Assembly: GCA_937139155.1 (NCBI GenBank)
Contig: CAKZPI010000013.1
Location: 1-64,000 of the forward strand
Direction: 5' to 3'
Length of the DNA: 64,000 nt
DNA from: an uncultured Flavobacteriales bacterium
GTDB lineage: Bacteria; Bacteroidota; Bacteroidia; Flavobacteriales; JBLHRE01
The notes beneath the pieces are model-generated. The model worked only from the letters and a program-made list of their open reading frames with translations, was not told where the DNA came from and did no database searches. Position 1 is the first letter of the stretch. Every line of letters begins with the position of its first letter. Positions 46,357 through 55,793 of this stretch are shown piece by piece. A program made the translations under genes and the position numbers.

Positions 46357-47949
46357 TTGAAAATTCCGGTAATCGATTTATTTGCTGGCCCTGGGGGCTT
46401 GGGAGAAGGGTTTATGTCCTTAAAAGACGAACAGGGAAAGTCGGTTTTTGACATTAAACTTTCAATAGAAAAAGATGAAGCTGCGCATAGAACATTGACT
46501 TGGAGGAGTTTTTATAGGCAATTTGTAAAAAACAACAGGACTGTACCTAAAGAGTATTATGACGCCTATCAATCGGGCTTACTCAAAGACCGTGAGGAGA
46601 TTATTGAGAAAGCGCTCCGTAAATATCCAGAAGGGACAGAGGCCATGGAAGAAGCGAAACTCATCGAGTTGGGGGGCAAGGATTGGCCCGCAAGTACCGT
46701 TGATAAGTTAATTGGTAACCGACTTAAAGGTGAAAAAGACTGGGTGCTCATCGGTGGCCCTCCATGTCAGGCTTATTCATTGGTGGGACGTTCAAGGCGG
46801 CAATGGAAGGAAAATTTAGATAATAAAGACCCTAGGGTACATCTATACAAGGAGTACTTAAGAATTATTGCTAAGCACAGTCCAGCGGTTTTTGTGATGG
46901 AAAATGTTAAAGGCCTCTTGTCGTCAAAGGTAGATGGAACCCACATTTTCGACCTAATTAGAAGAGATTTAAGAGATCCGTCAATCGTATTCCCTTTCGC
47001 TAAGTTTAAATATAAAGTCTACTCCCTGTCTGAGCCTCCAATAGACTTCCTCAATGGGCAGCCAATTTATAATGATAATAGAGACTATATTATTAAGTCC
47101 GAAAAGTATGGAGTCCCACAAAACAGACATAGAGTAATATTATTAGGCGTTCGCGAGGATATTAGTACTCAACCAAGCATTCTTTCCGAGTCAAGTCAAA
47201 AAGTCACTTTATCGGATGTTATCAGTGATTTACCTAAGCTTAGAAGTGGGCTAGGTAGGTCAATATTAAAAACTGAAATTATTGATGGAAAACGGAAGAG
47301 GACTTACAAACCAGAAGAAGATAATGACATTAACTGGGCAGGGTTTTTAAACCGTTTCAACCAGGAAATAAGAAGCTGGGACGGATTATCGGACGGAAAC
47401 CATAAAGCACAAGTAAAGCCGCCTAAAAACGGAATAGGAGGCGAGTTTGTTGCAGAGCGAGAAGGCTCCTACCATGGCACACCTTTGTCTTCCTGGTTTA
47501 AAGACGATAAGCTCCGTGGAATAGCTAACCATGAATCAAGGAAGCATCTAACGGAAGACCTAAGAAGATACCTATTTGCAAGTGTTTTTACCCAACGGAA
47601 AAATAGATTCCCAAAACTCGATGAATGGGATGTATATAGTCCTGATCTACTTCCCGACCACTTAAACGCTAGCACAGGCAAATTCTCAGACCGTTTTAGG
47701 GTTCAACTCCCTGACAGGCCAGCAACTACAGTAACAAGCCATATTTCAAAAGATGGCCATTATTTCATTCATTATGACCCTGAGCAGTGCAGATCCCTCA
47801 CGGTCCGTGAAGCTGCAAGAATTCAAACATTTCCAGATAATTACTTGTTTAGAGGCAGTAGAACCCAGCAATTTCATCAGGTAGGAAATGCCGTACCGCC
47901 TTATTTGGCATATCAATTATCACAAATTGCTTACAACATTCTCAAATAG
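46357..47949 (+). CDS. DNA (cytosine-5-)-methyltransferase
   Basis: A 530-residue C5 DNA methyltransferase with all main motifs in order: motif I DLFAGPGGLGEGF (about 7-19), catalytic motif IV GGPPCQAYSLVG (Cys137), motif VI MENVKGLL (181-188), motif VIII PQNRHRVILLG (254-264) and motifs IX-X (RPATTVTSHI, then QVGNAVPPYLA near 510). The target recognition region lies between VIII and IX. It probably protects host DNA. The start is a TTG at 46357; no in-frame ATG precedes motif I. The next gene starts 5 bases downstream. Confidence 0.94.
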   Translation: MKIPVIDLFAGPGGLGEGFMSLKDEQGKSVFDIKLSIEKDEAAHRTLTWRSFYRQFVKNNRTVPKEYYDAYQSGLLKDREEIIEKALRKYPEGTEAMEEAKLIELGGKDWPASTVDKLIGNRLKGEKDWVLIGGPPCQAYSLVGRSRRQWKENLDNKDPRVHLYKEYLRIIAKHSPAVFVMENVKGLLSSKVDGTHIFDLIRRDLRDPSIVFPFAKFKYKVYSLSEPPIDFLNGQPIYNDNRDYIIKSEKYGVPQNRHRVILLGVREDISTQPSILSESSQKVTLSDVISDLPKLRSGLGRSILKTEIIDGKRKRTYKPEEDNDINWAGFLNRFNQEIRSWDGLSDGNHKAQVKPPKNGIGGEFVAEREGSYHGTPLSSWFKDDKLRGIANHESRKHLTEDLRRYLFASVFTQRKNRFPKLDEWDVYSPDLLPDHLNASTGKFSDRFRVQLPDRPATTVTSHISKDGHYFIHYDPEQCRSLTVREAARIQTFPDNYLFRGSRTQQFHQVGNAVPPYLAYQLSQIAYNILK

Positions 47950-47954
47950 GAAAA

Positions 47955-49439
47955 ATGACAGAAAACTTTAAAAACATTGCGCAAGAGGAAGCCGCACCTG
48001 AGGCGGGGGCCATGATCAATACTTTTAGAGCATTTGGCTATAATTTGAGAACAGCTGTCGCTGATATTATTGATAACAGCATTTCAGCAAATGCGGAAAA
48101 CATCTGGATTGAATACAAATGGAATGGAGCTGAGTCGTGGATTACGATAACGGATGATGGAAAGGGAATGAATTCTTCTGAGCTAAAATTAGCGATGACC
48201 CCTGGAAGCAAGGACCCAAAAGACAATAGAGATGAACATGATCTTGGACGTTTTGGCCTTGGATTGAAAACTTCTTCATTCTCTCAATGTAAACGTTTTA
48301 CCGTTGCGACGAAAAGTAAAGGCTCCACCTTAATCAACAGATGTTGGGATTTGGACCACGTGAATGAAACAAAAAAATGGTCTTTACTTAATTTTATTTC
48401 TGATAAATCTCTGGCAGATAAATTAGATGATCTGAATTCAGGAACCACGGTGATATGGGAAAAACTCGACCGGTTGGTGGGTAATGCGAATAAGCAGAAT
48501 GAGGCCGCAATGAATGTCTTCTTGGAAGAATTTTCAGCGGTTGAAGAACATCTATCCTTAGTCTTTCATCGATACATGGAACAGAAACGCGTGACCATTT
48601 ATATGAATGGTAATAAGCTGGATCCGTGGGATCCATTTATGAAGCAATCTGAAGGAGGGCAATTGGTCGCAAAAGAAGATCTGGACAAGGGCCAAGTGAA
48701 TGTAAAATGTTATGTATTACCACACATTTCTAAATTGTCTGCAGACGAAAGAAAAAAATCCAAAACTGAGGAATGGTATAAGCTTCAAGGTTTTTATGTC
48801 TACCGTCAGAACCGATTGCTTTTGCATGGTGATTGGTTGGGCTTATTCTCTAAAAATGAGCAGTATAAAAATGCTAGAATTCTTATCGATATTCCAAACA
48901 GGTTAGATCACGATTGGAAGATTGATATTAAAAAAGCCACTGCCACACCCTCGTTCGCAGTAAGAAAGGATCTTGTTCGCCTAGGTAAATTGGCGAGGAC
49001 TGCGGCAGGGTCGCTTCACAGATTTAGAGGGAATCAAATAATGCTAGATGATTCAATAAAGTCATTCGATTTTCAATCCGTTTGGAAGGCCAGGAAAACT
49101 CGCGATGATGTAAGACATTACTATATCAATCCTAATCATTCTTTAATAAAAGGGCTTATTAATAAAGAGTCTATTTCTAGTAAAGAGTTTAAAACAGTGC
49201 TTAATTTGATTGGTGAAACTACCCCTGTAGAATCGATTATCCAATATCATAGTGATGATCCGGAAAGCCACGAACTAAGAAACACGGACAAGAACCTTGA
49301 CCAAGGGACGATTGAAGTCGCATCAATGATGTATGATTCACTTAAAACTCAGGGCTTGAACCGAGAAGCTGCCATGAAGCAGATATTCAACATAGAACCT
49401 TTCAATGAATACCCTCAACTGGAACAATATTTTAACTAA
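47955..49439 (+). CDS. MutL/MORC-like GHKL ATPase
   Basis: A 494-residue GHKL (Bergerat-fold) ATPase. The N box is DIIDNSIS (about 37-44), G1 is DDGKGM (67-72) and G2 is GRFGLGLKTSS (98-108), so ATP binding looks intact. A transducer-like beta/alpha domain follows (about 200-350, with the conserved-lysine region KIDIKKATATP). No MutL endonuclease motif was seen. Relatives are the prokaryotic MORC/MutL-like proteins of restriction systems, thought to clamp or loop DNA. The stop TAA shares one base with the ATG of the Z1 gene. Confidence 0.88.
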   Translation: MTENFKNIAQEEAAPEAGAMINTFRAFGYNLRTAVADIIDNSISANAENIWIEYKWNGAESWITITDDGKGMNSSELKLAMTPGSKDPKDNRDEHDLGRFGLGLKTSSFSQCKRFTVATKSKGSTLINRCWDLDHVNETKKWSLLNFISDKSLADKLDDLNSGTTVIWEKLDRLVGNANKQNEAAMNVFLEEFSAVEEHLSLVFHRYMEQKRVTIYMNGNKLDPWDPFMKQSEGGQLVAKEDLDKGQVNVKCYVLPHISKLSADERKKSKTEEWYKLQGFYVYRQNRLLLHGDWLGLFSKNEQYKNARILIDIPNRLDHDWKIDIKKATATPSFAVRKDLVRLGKLARTAAGSLHRFRGNQIMLDDSIKSFDFQSVWKARKTRDDVRHYYINPNHSLIKGLINKESISSKEFKTVLNLIGETTPVESIIQYHSDDPESHELRNTDKNLDQGTIEVASMMYDSLKTQGLNREAAMKQIFNIEPFNEYPQLEQYFN

Positions 49440-52186
49440 TGGATCAATTTCAAAGTGCACGTAATATCGCTCATGTTTTACTAGCTAAGTACAGTAAGAA
49501 AGACCTGAAAAGCGAGGTCTTGGAGCTCGAAATAGATAATGTTTTCAAGATGAACGGCTTTGATAATGTTGATCGGGATGATCTCATTGTTCAATTGGAG
49601 GCTGATTTAAATATTTACTCAGGTAAGGCCACGGAATTAGTTGAAAAAAACGTGAAACCATGGTTGAGCGATGTAAAGGCGACCGTTAAATGGGAGCTAT
49701 GGGATCGTTATAAGCTCTATTTAAGAGCAAAGGATGGATCGTTCCCTGTAGATAGTGTTGATGATTTGACCGATAAAATTTTAGATAAGTGTGTTAACCC
49801 AAAAACCAAAGGAAGCTGGGACAGGAGAGGCATGGTTGTCGGAAATGTTCAGTCTGGAAAAACGGCGAACTATACGGGACTCATTAATAAGGCAACCGAC
49901 GCAGGGTATAAGCTAATAATAGTAATTGCAGGTATTCATAATACGCTTCGTTCTCAAACACAATTGAGAGTAGATGAAGGCTATATCGGACGTAAGAGTT
50001 CGGATTTTATAATGCGTCAGAAAAACGTTAAAGTCGGTGTGGGGAATTATAATGTTGACACTGAGATATATTCTTACACCTCATCCGATAATAAGGGTGA
50101 CTTCAATCGTTCAATTGCATCTAAAATTAATGTACCCATTGGAGGCAAGAGCCCTACTGTCCTTGTTATAAAAAAAAACAAAAGCATTCTTGAAAATCTG
50201 ATTCTTTGGTTGAATCAGTTTGCGAATGATGTGAATGGTGAACGGAAAATAATGGATGTTCCATTGTTGGTAATTGACGATGAGGCGGACAACGCTTCAG
50301 TGAATTCGGGTACCGAATATGATGTGAGAACGATTAACCGTTTGATCAGAACATTATTAAACCTCTTCAATCAAAACACCTTTATTGGGTATACAGCCAC
50401 TCCTTACGCTAACTTGTATATCCCATCTTCTTGGAGTGAAGATCTTGAAACCTACGTCAAAGACGTTAAGATGAAGGTTGGAGAGGATCTGTTTCCGCGT
50501 GATTTTATTGTTAACATTCCACCGCCTTCGAACTATATTGGAGCTGCTCAGGTGTTTGGATTTGAGAATGAAAACACAGGAGAATCTTCGGAAGGATTAG
50601 ATATAATAAGATATGCGGAGGACCAGGACCCTTGGTTCCCAAAAAAGATTAATAAAGATAATGCTGATGAATTACCAGATGATGTGCCGACATCCTTAAA
50701 AGAAGCTATCAAGGTGTTTATCCTAACGAATGCAATTCGCAGATTAAGAGGCCAAGGAAATAAGCATTCATCAATGCTGGTCCATGTTGCTTTACGCGTT
50801 ATGTGGATTGACAGAATTTCCTGGTTGGTAAATGAGATTCTAAGAGGATATACGAATCAGATCAAATCCGGTCAAGGAAATCTATTGGATGAACTTGAAG
50901 AGATGTTCTATGACGACTTTTTACCAACTACCAAGGAGGTGAAAGCAAATATTGCTTATAACGACCCTAAGATTAAAGTGCACACTTGGGATGAGGTTAA
51001 AGCAGAATTAATTCCTGCTGTGACTAAAATTGAAGTGAGATCTGTTCATGGTTTAAAGAAGACCAGCGCATTAGAATACCACAGAATAGAAGAGATTGAC
51101 TACGATGCCCATAAGGGTGTTGGTCTTTCTGTTATTGCTGTTGGGGGAAATAAACTGGCAAGGGGAATTACTCTTGAAGGTTTATCTGTAAGTTACTATC
51201 TCCGAACAACTCGAATGTATGATTCGTTAATGCAGATGGGCCGTTGGTTTGGTTACAGACCAGGGTATGTTGATTTATGTAGGCTTTATACTACATCAGA
51301 TCTTGTTGATTGGTACCGCCATGTAACTATGGCCACAGAAGAAATGCGTAATGACTTCGATGAAATGGCTGCGAATAATAAAAGACCAGCTGACTATCAA
51401 TTAAAAGTACGCACGCATCCCGGTATGTTGATGGTTACTTCATTGACTAAAATGAGGGAACACGAGAAAATTCAAGTTGGATTTTCGGGCAAGTTGATTC
51501 AAACTTATTCCTTTTTAAAAACAGATGTTTCTTCAAATTATGAGAATTTCAAGTATTTGATCTCACGTCTAGAATCAGACCCGACGAAGATGTTGACAGG
51601 CCAAGATAAGGTGAATTCGTTGCTCTGGAAAAATGTTTCTTCTAACAAGGTAATTGACTTTTTATCAAGTTATAGAACACCAATCCACCGTTTGGATATA
51701 ATCAAGACCTATATAGAGAAACAAAACAGTGACGGCATATTGAATAATTGGTCAGTTGCTGTTTGGGTCAACTCAATGAATGAAAACAAGATTAATATTG
51801 AATGGAAGCATGGCGAATTTGAAGGAGGAATGCCCACACGGTCTTTACAAGATCAAGGTTTAAGATTAGCGGTGAAAGGAGATAAGAATGCAATCCTTGG
51901 AAAGGAACACCGAATGATTGATTTAGGGTTTTCTTCAGGTGATAAGCCAAGTGAAGGTGAGATAAAAGAAATTCGGAAGAACCTTGAACAGCCTCTTCTC
52001 GTGATTTTGCCAATTGATTCGGTAATATATAAAGGGGTTCCTGCCGGAACCCCCATTGTTGGTTTTGGATTAATATTCCCAATAATTGACTCAGAGAAGA
52101 AATTCGAGTACGCTGCAAGACCATTGAACCCAGAATTTGAGGATGAGCCACAACAAAGTGATGACAAATCAGAGGATGAGGACTAA
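49439..52186 (+). CDS. Z1-domain helicase-like ATPase
   Basis: A 915-residue superfamily II-like ATPase with a Z1 domain. Walker A is GNVQSGKT (135-142), Walker B is LLVIDDEADN (DEAD at 281-284), motif III is GYTATPYAN (318-326), and the arginine-finger motif QMGRWFGYRPGY is near residue 598. These are the hallmarks of Z1 proteins found in restriction and phage-defence loci. It probably translocates on DNA or remodels it, powered by ATP, together with the ATPase encoded just upstream. The last 11 bases overlap the preferred start of the next gene. Confidence 0.92.
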   Translation: MDQFQSARNIAHVLLAKYSKKDLKSEVLELEIDNVFKMNGFDNVDRDDLIVQLEADLNIYSGKATELVEKNVKPWLSDVKATVKWELWDRYKLYLRAKDGSFPVDSVDDLTDKILDKCVNPKTKGSWDRRGMVVGNVQSGKTANYTGLINKATDAGYKLIIVIAGIHNTLRSQTQLRVDEGYIGRKSSDFIMRQKNVKVGVGNYNVDTEIYSYTSSDNKGDFNRSIASKINVPIGGKSPTVLVIKKNKSILENLILWLNQFANDVNGERKIMDVPLLVIDDEADNASVNSGTEYDVRTINRLIRTLLNLFNQNTFIGYTATPYANLYIPSSWSEDLETYVKDVKMKVGEDLFPRDFIVNIPPPSNYIGAAQVFGFENENTGESSEGLDIIRYAEDQDPWFPKKINKDNADELPDDVPTSLKEAIKVFILTNAIRRLRGQGNKHSSMLVHVALRVMWIDRISWLVNEILRGYTNQIKSGQGNLLDELEEMFYDDFLPTTKEVKANIAYNDPKIKVHTWDEVKAELIPAVTKIEVRSVHGLKKTSALEYHRIEEIDYDAHKGVGLSVIAVGGNKLARGITLEGLSVSYYLRTTRMYDSLMQMGRWFGYRPGYVDLCRLYTTSDLVDWYRHVTMATEEMRNDFDEMAANNKRPADYQLKVRTHPGMLMVTSLTKMREHEKIQVGFSGKLIQTYSFLKTDVSSNYENFKYLISRLESDPTKMLTGQDKVNSLLWKNVSSNKVIDFLSSYRTPIHRLDIIKTYIEKQNSDGILNNWSVAVWVNSMNENKINIEWKHGEFEGGMPTRSLQDQGLRLAVKGDKNAILGKEHRMIDLGFSSGDKPSEGEIKEIRKNLEQPLLVILPIDSVIYKGVPAGTPIVGFGLIFPIIDSEKKFEYAARPLNPEFEDEPQQSDDKSEDED

Positions 52187-53159
52187 TTTAAAGGAAATAT
52201 GGCATAATCAGGAGCTAAACTCTGGGTCGTTCACAATTCGTGAGTCGTTCAATGTTTCGGGAGTTCAATGTTATGTAGGGAGGATTGGGGCCTCCAATGC
52301 GAAAATGTTTCAGATAGAACTGGACGAATCCATTAAGATTAATGAAAATTACCTTAAACGATTTCACGGTGTTGAGATAAGGGTTTTACAAGCTCTTGGT
52401 GCTAAAAAAGACATTACTATAATCCTTTCTGATAATGACTTAATCGATGTATTTATTCTATTTCTTGAGGATCTAGTAAATGGTTTGGAGATGGTTAGTA
52501 GCGCCCACAACATACCGTTAATCGTAAATCAACGTGTTGGTTATTGGGGAAAATTTTTCGCCCGTATTAAGGGTGAGTTGTTATCAAAGGAAAGGCAGAG
52601 AGGTCTTTACGGCGAGCTTACTTTTCTCAGTTCGCTACTTATGTCCTCGTCGGATTTTGTGAAAACGATTGTTTCTTGGAGCGGACCGGAAGGGTCAAAC
52701 CAGGATTTTACTAATGAACGTTCAGCTGTAGAAGTAAAGTCTTCAATAGCAACGAAACCTTCAGTAAACATAGCAAGCGAATTACAGTTGGGCTGGACAA
52801 ACCTTAATACCCTTTTTCTATGTGTGATGCATGTTGATGAGATCAGCAACGGATCGGAAACATTGAAGAAAAAAATAGAAGAGATAAAAGGGCAGCTGTC
52901 TAATCAACCAGACCTCATGAATCTGTTTGTGGAGAAACTGGAACGAGTTGGGATACCAATAGGGGAAGAAAAGCATTATGATGATTTCGGTTTTATTATT
53001 CGATCTAAAAGAGCTTATAGAGTGGAGGACGGGTTTCCGTCCTTAACGAAGGATAGCATAAATAATGAAGCCATTCACAACGTCAAATATCAAATTGACC
53101 TCACAGCTTGCCAGCCATTTGAGGTGCCAATAGAAGAAGCAATAAGCACAATGATATGA
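52176..53159 (+). CDS. PD-(D/E)XK motif protein (DUF4420)
   Basis: A 327-residue protein from the ATG at 52176 (the frame could start 13 codons earlier at 52137). The core has GELTFLSSLL, an Asp in SNQDFTNERS and the ExK motif VEVKSS (about residues 180-185 of this start), giving a PD-(D/E)XK nuclease fold. This is the DUF4420 family associated with Z1/AIPR loci. It is the most likely DNA-cutting subunit of the system. The stop overlaps the start of the AIPR gene (ATGA). Confidence 0.85.
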   Translation: MRTNLKEIWHNQELNSGSFTIRESFNVSGVQCYVGRIGASNAKMFQIELDESIKINENYLKRFHGVEIRVLQALGAKKDITIILSDNDLIDVFILFLEDLVNGLEMVSSAHNIPLIVNQRVGYWGKFFARIKGELLSKERQRGLYGELTFLSSLLMSSSDFVKTIVSWSGPEGSNQDFTNERSAVEVKSSIATKPSVNIASELQLGWTNLNTLFLCVMHVDEISNGSETLKKKIEEIKGQLSNQPDLMNLFVEKLERVGIPIGEEKHYDDFGFIIRSKRAYRVEDGFPSLTKDSINNEAIHNVKYQIDLTACQPFEVPIEEAISTMI

Positions 53160-55519
53160 GAAATCAGCCTGTAAATACAGACTTTGAATTAGAGCAATAT
53201 GTTCATGAAGTTTATCATGAGGTTAACGCTATGGCATATTCCGAGGATGATGGGGCTTCTAAGGAGGATAAGTTTACAGAGTTTATAATGGAGTCCTTAG
53301 CTGATGCTGGTGAGACTGAAGGAGTCCGTTTATGTCCGTATACAAAAGAGAATCGATTCGAAAAGATTGATTTGAAAATTAACGGGTATGCGATTGAAGA
53401 TGGCCTCGAAAGTGTTGATTTGTTTGTAACACATTATGTAGACACCAACGAAATATTTGCTCTACGTAAGCCAGAGTTTGACGGATTGCTGAAATGGTCC
53501 ACGAAGTTCTTGAATGCAGCGCTAAAGGGTCACTTAGACGAGATTGAGCCGTCCACCGAAGCATATGGGTTAGCTAGTGAGATTAAAAAGCACCGGGACG
53601 GCTTTGTCCGTGTCAACATCTTTATCCTATCGAATGGAAATATTCCGTTTGATGCGCCGAAACTAAAGATTAAGGGCTTTGAAGAACTTCAAATCAATAT
53701 TCATATCTGGGACTTAGAACGGTTGCATCGCCTATCTCAATCGAAGTATAACCGGGAACCGATTGAGATCGACTTTGAGCGTACCTTAGGTGTTAAGATT
53801 CCATGTTTGGAAATGCCGTCAGAAAGTGACCTGTATGAATGCTATTTGGCCATTATTCCAGGAAGTGCTCTAGCCTCCTTGTATAAGAACTACGGGGCCC
53901 GGCTGTTAGAAAGCAATGTGCGTGCTTTCTTGCAACAAACAGGAAAGGTGAACAGAGGTATACGTGACACTATAAAAGATGAACCTCATATGTTCTTACC
54001 CTATAACAATGGTCTTGCTTCTACCGCAATGGATGTTAAGACTGAGGTCATTGAGGGGGGGAAAGTTATTACGGCAGTAAAAGACTTTCAAATTGTAAAT
54101 GGAGGACAGACAACCGCTTCTTTGTTTCATACCATGAAGAAGCATAAGGCTAATTTGTCGGAGGTGTTCGTGCAGATGAAATTGACTGTTATAAAAGATG
54201 AAGAGCGGAAGAATGAGATTGTACCATTTATTTCCCGCTATGCTAATAGTCAAAATAAAGTGTCAGAGCTTGATCTTACCTCAAACAATGCTTACCTAAT
54301 TAAGTTAGAGGAGCTTTCCAGAACCACCTATGCCATTGATCCGGAAAACAGTAATAATCAGACCATTTGGTTCTTTGAGCGCGTAAAAGGACAATACAAA
54401 GAATCCCTAAACAAAGAGCCTACAAAGAGTAAGCAAAAGGCGTTTAAAGTGAAGTACCCAAGCTCACAGAAGATTTTAAAATCTGAGGTGGCTAAGTATA
54501 TGAATATTTACAAGCGAATTCCACACCATGTATCAAAGGGTGCTCAGAAAAGTTATAACTTCTATCTCAGGGAGGCGGAAAAGGAATTTAAGAAAAAGAA
54601 ACCAGGTCGGGTGGTTTGGGAAGATATTGTTGCCAATGCATTACTGTTTAAAGCTGCTGACCGATTATTTGGACGAAAGAACCAAAACCCGATTGGTGAC
54701 ACAAACATTAAATCTCATACAGTTGCCTATACATTATCATTGTTACATGAATTAACAGATGGGAAAATAGACCTAGGGGCAATTTGGTCTAAGCAACAAG
54801 TTGAAGAGGAGTTACAGAACGAATTGAAAAAGGGTCTTGTCTATGTTTATAAGTTCTTTACGTCATTAAATGTGCTTTTGGTAAGTGAGGCTGCAAAAGG
54901 AGAAAAGACATGGAATGAATTGTTGGCAAAAAAGAAGAATCCATTCGACATGGAGGTGCTTAGGAAATATTGCATTTCTGAGACAGAGTTTAAAAAACGT
55001 TATGAGGAGCAAAAGGACAATGTTAAAGAAGCTGAAAAATACGCTAACCTTCAAAGAATCACAGGGTTGGGGTTGAGGTTTTGGGACGGCCTAAATATTT
55101 ATATGATTAGAACCAGCATTTTGACAACCACACAACAGAATGCTGCGGCATCAATACGAGGAAAGCTTAAACGCAATGGGAACTTTTCAGAGTATGATAT
55201 TTCAAAAGGGATGGAGCTGTTAGATTCACTAGTGGCAAGCAAAGCCAACTTTAATGAAATAGCTAATCTTAGTGGATTGCAAGAAAAAGAAACTGTGGAT
55301 CCGTCAATCCTGTATAATAGATTTTCAAAATTAAATAAACCTGACTGGGACCAAATCCTGCAATTGGGTGAACAAACAGGTGCGCTTACTTTTAAGGACA
55401 TAAGTGTAATAAAGACTGTTGCTCAGAAGTTGAAACGAAAAGAAAATATTGACCTAAGGCGATTGCAGATTGTAGAAACTGCAGTAGGGAAATTGAAGAA
55501 ATTCGGAATAAAACACTAG
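53156..55519 (+). CDS. AIPR family protein (abortive phage infection-type)
   Basis: A 787-residue AIPR protein. Family marks are RGIRDTI, FLPYNNGLAS (about 281-290), FQIVNGGQTTASLF (about 306-319) and SRYANSQNKVSELDL (about 360-374). N-terminal parts (about 40-180) may include a further nuclease-like fold, but no clear catalytic set was identified. The AIPR family is named for abortive infection phage resistance. It closes the five-gene operon, and the stop is followed by 124 bases without a gene before the stub at 55644. Confidence 0.9.
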   Translation: MRNQPVNTDFELEQYVHEVYHEVNAMAYSEDDGASKEDKFTEFIMESLADAGETEGVRLCPYTKENRFEKIDLKINGYAIEDGLESVDLFVTHYVDTNEIFALRKPEFDGLLKWSTKFLNAALKGHLDEIEPSTEAYGLASEIKKHRDGFVRVNIFILSNGNIPFDAPKLKIKGFEELQINIHIWDLERLHRLSQSKYNREPIEIDFERTLGVKIPCLEMPSESDLYECYLAIIPGSALASLYKNYGARLLESNVRAFLQQTGKVNRGIRDTIKDEPHMFLPYNNGLASTAMDVKTEVIEGGKVITAVKDFQIVNGGQTTASLFHTMKKHKANLSEVFVQMKLTVIKDEERKNEIVPFISRYANSQNKVSELDLTSNNAYLIKLEELSRTTYAIDPENSNNQTIWFFERVKGQYKESLNKEPTKSKQKAFKVKYPSSQKILKSEVAKYMNIYKRIPHHVSKGAQKSYNFYLREAEKEFKKKKPGRVVWEDIVANALLFKAADRLFGRKNQNPIGDTNIKSHTVAYTLSLLHELTDGKIDLGAIWSKQQVEEELQNELKKGLVYVYKFFTSLNVLLVSEAAKGEKTWNELLAKKKNPFDMEVLRKYCISETEFKKRYEEQKDNVKEAEKYANLQRITGLGLRFWDGLNIYMIRTSILTTTQQNAAASIRGKLKRNGNFSEYDISKGMELLDSLVASKANFNEIANLSGLQEKETVDPSILYNRFSKLNKPDWDQILQLGEQTGALTFKDISVIKTVAQKLKRKENIDLRRLQIVETAVGKLKKFGIKH

Positions 55520-55643
55520 GAATTATTCGTGAACAAGGGTTTGGATAGTCTTATGTCAAAAGGGGGTTTCTTCGATTGTTTCCTTTTTATTCAATTTATT
55601 AAACAATTAACGCGAACCTATTTTCTGAAAAACAAATTTATTT

Positions 55644-55793
55644 ATGTCTGAAAAGCTAATATTAGTTTCAAACGACGAGTCAATAAAATTGACTAATCGC
55701 AGGTTACTCCAAAAGACACCGGAGATTAACAGGGAAATGGATCTAGAAGATTTTGATTCCTATCAAAAGTGGAAGGGCTGTCGGGTAATGTAA
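55644..55793 (+). pseudogene. 49-codon gene stub, probably the 5' remnant of a lost gene
   Basis: ATG at 55644 opens a 49-residue frame (MSEKLILVSNDESIK... to GCRVM) ending at TAA. It does not resemble a complete protein I know. Its 3' part is overlapped antisense by the end of the HNH-like pseudogene, as if two unrelated genes had been joined by deletion near 55730-55790. It could instead be a genuine small gene; there is no strong evidence for translation. Confidence 0.35.

Larger units (their letters stand above)
46357..55519 (+). other. Five-gene MZA-type antiphage/restriction-modification operon
   Basis: Five plus-strand genes, each overlapping or within 5 bases of the next, encode a C5 cytosine methyltransferase, MutL/MORC-like GHKL ATPase, Z1-domain ATPase, DUF4420 PD-(D/E)XK protein and AIPR protein. 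This set corresponds to the MutL-Z1-restriction systems described by comparative genomics and later listed as MZA (MutL, Z1, DUF, AIPR); the name and set are from memory. The likely logic is host marking by methylation with attack on unmarked DNA by the other four. The sequence looks more AT-rich than the flanks. Confidence 0.85.
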
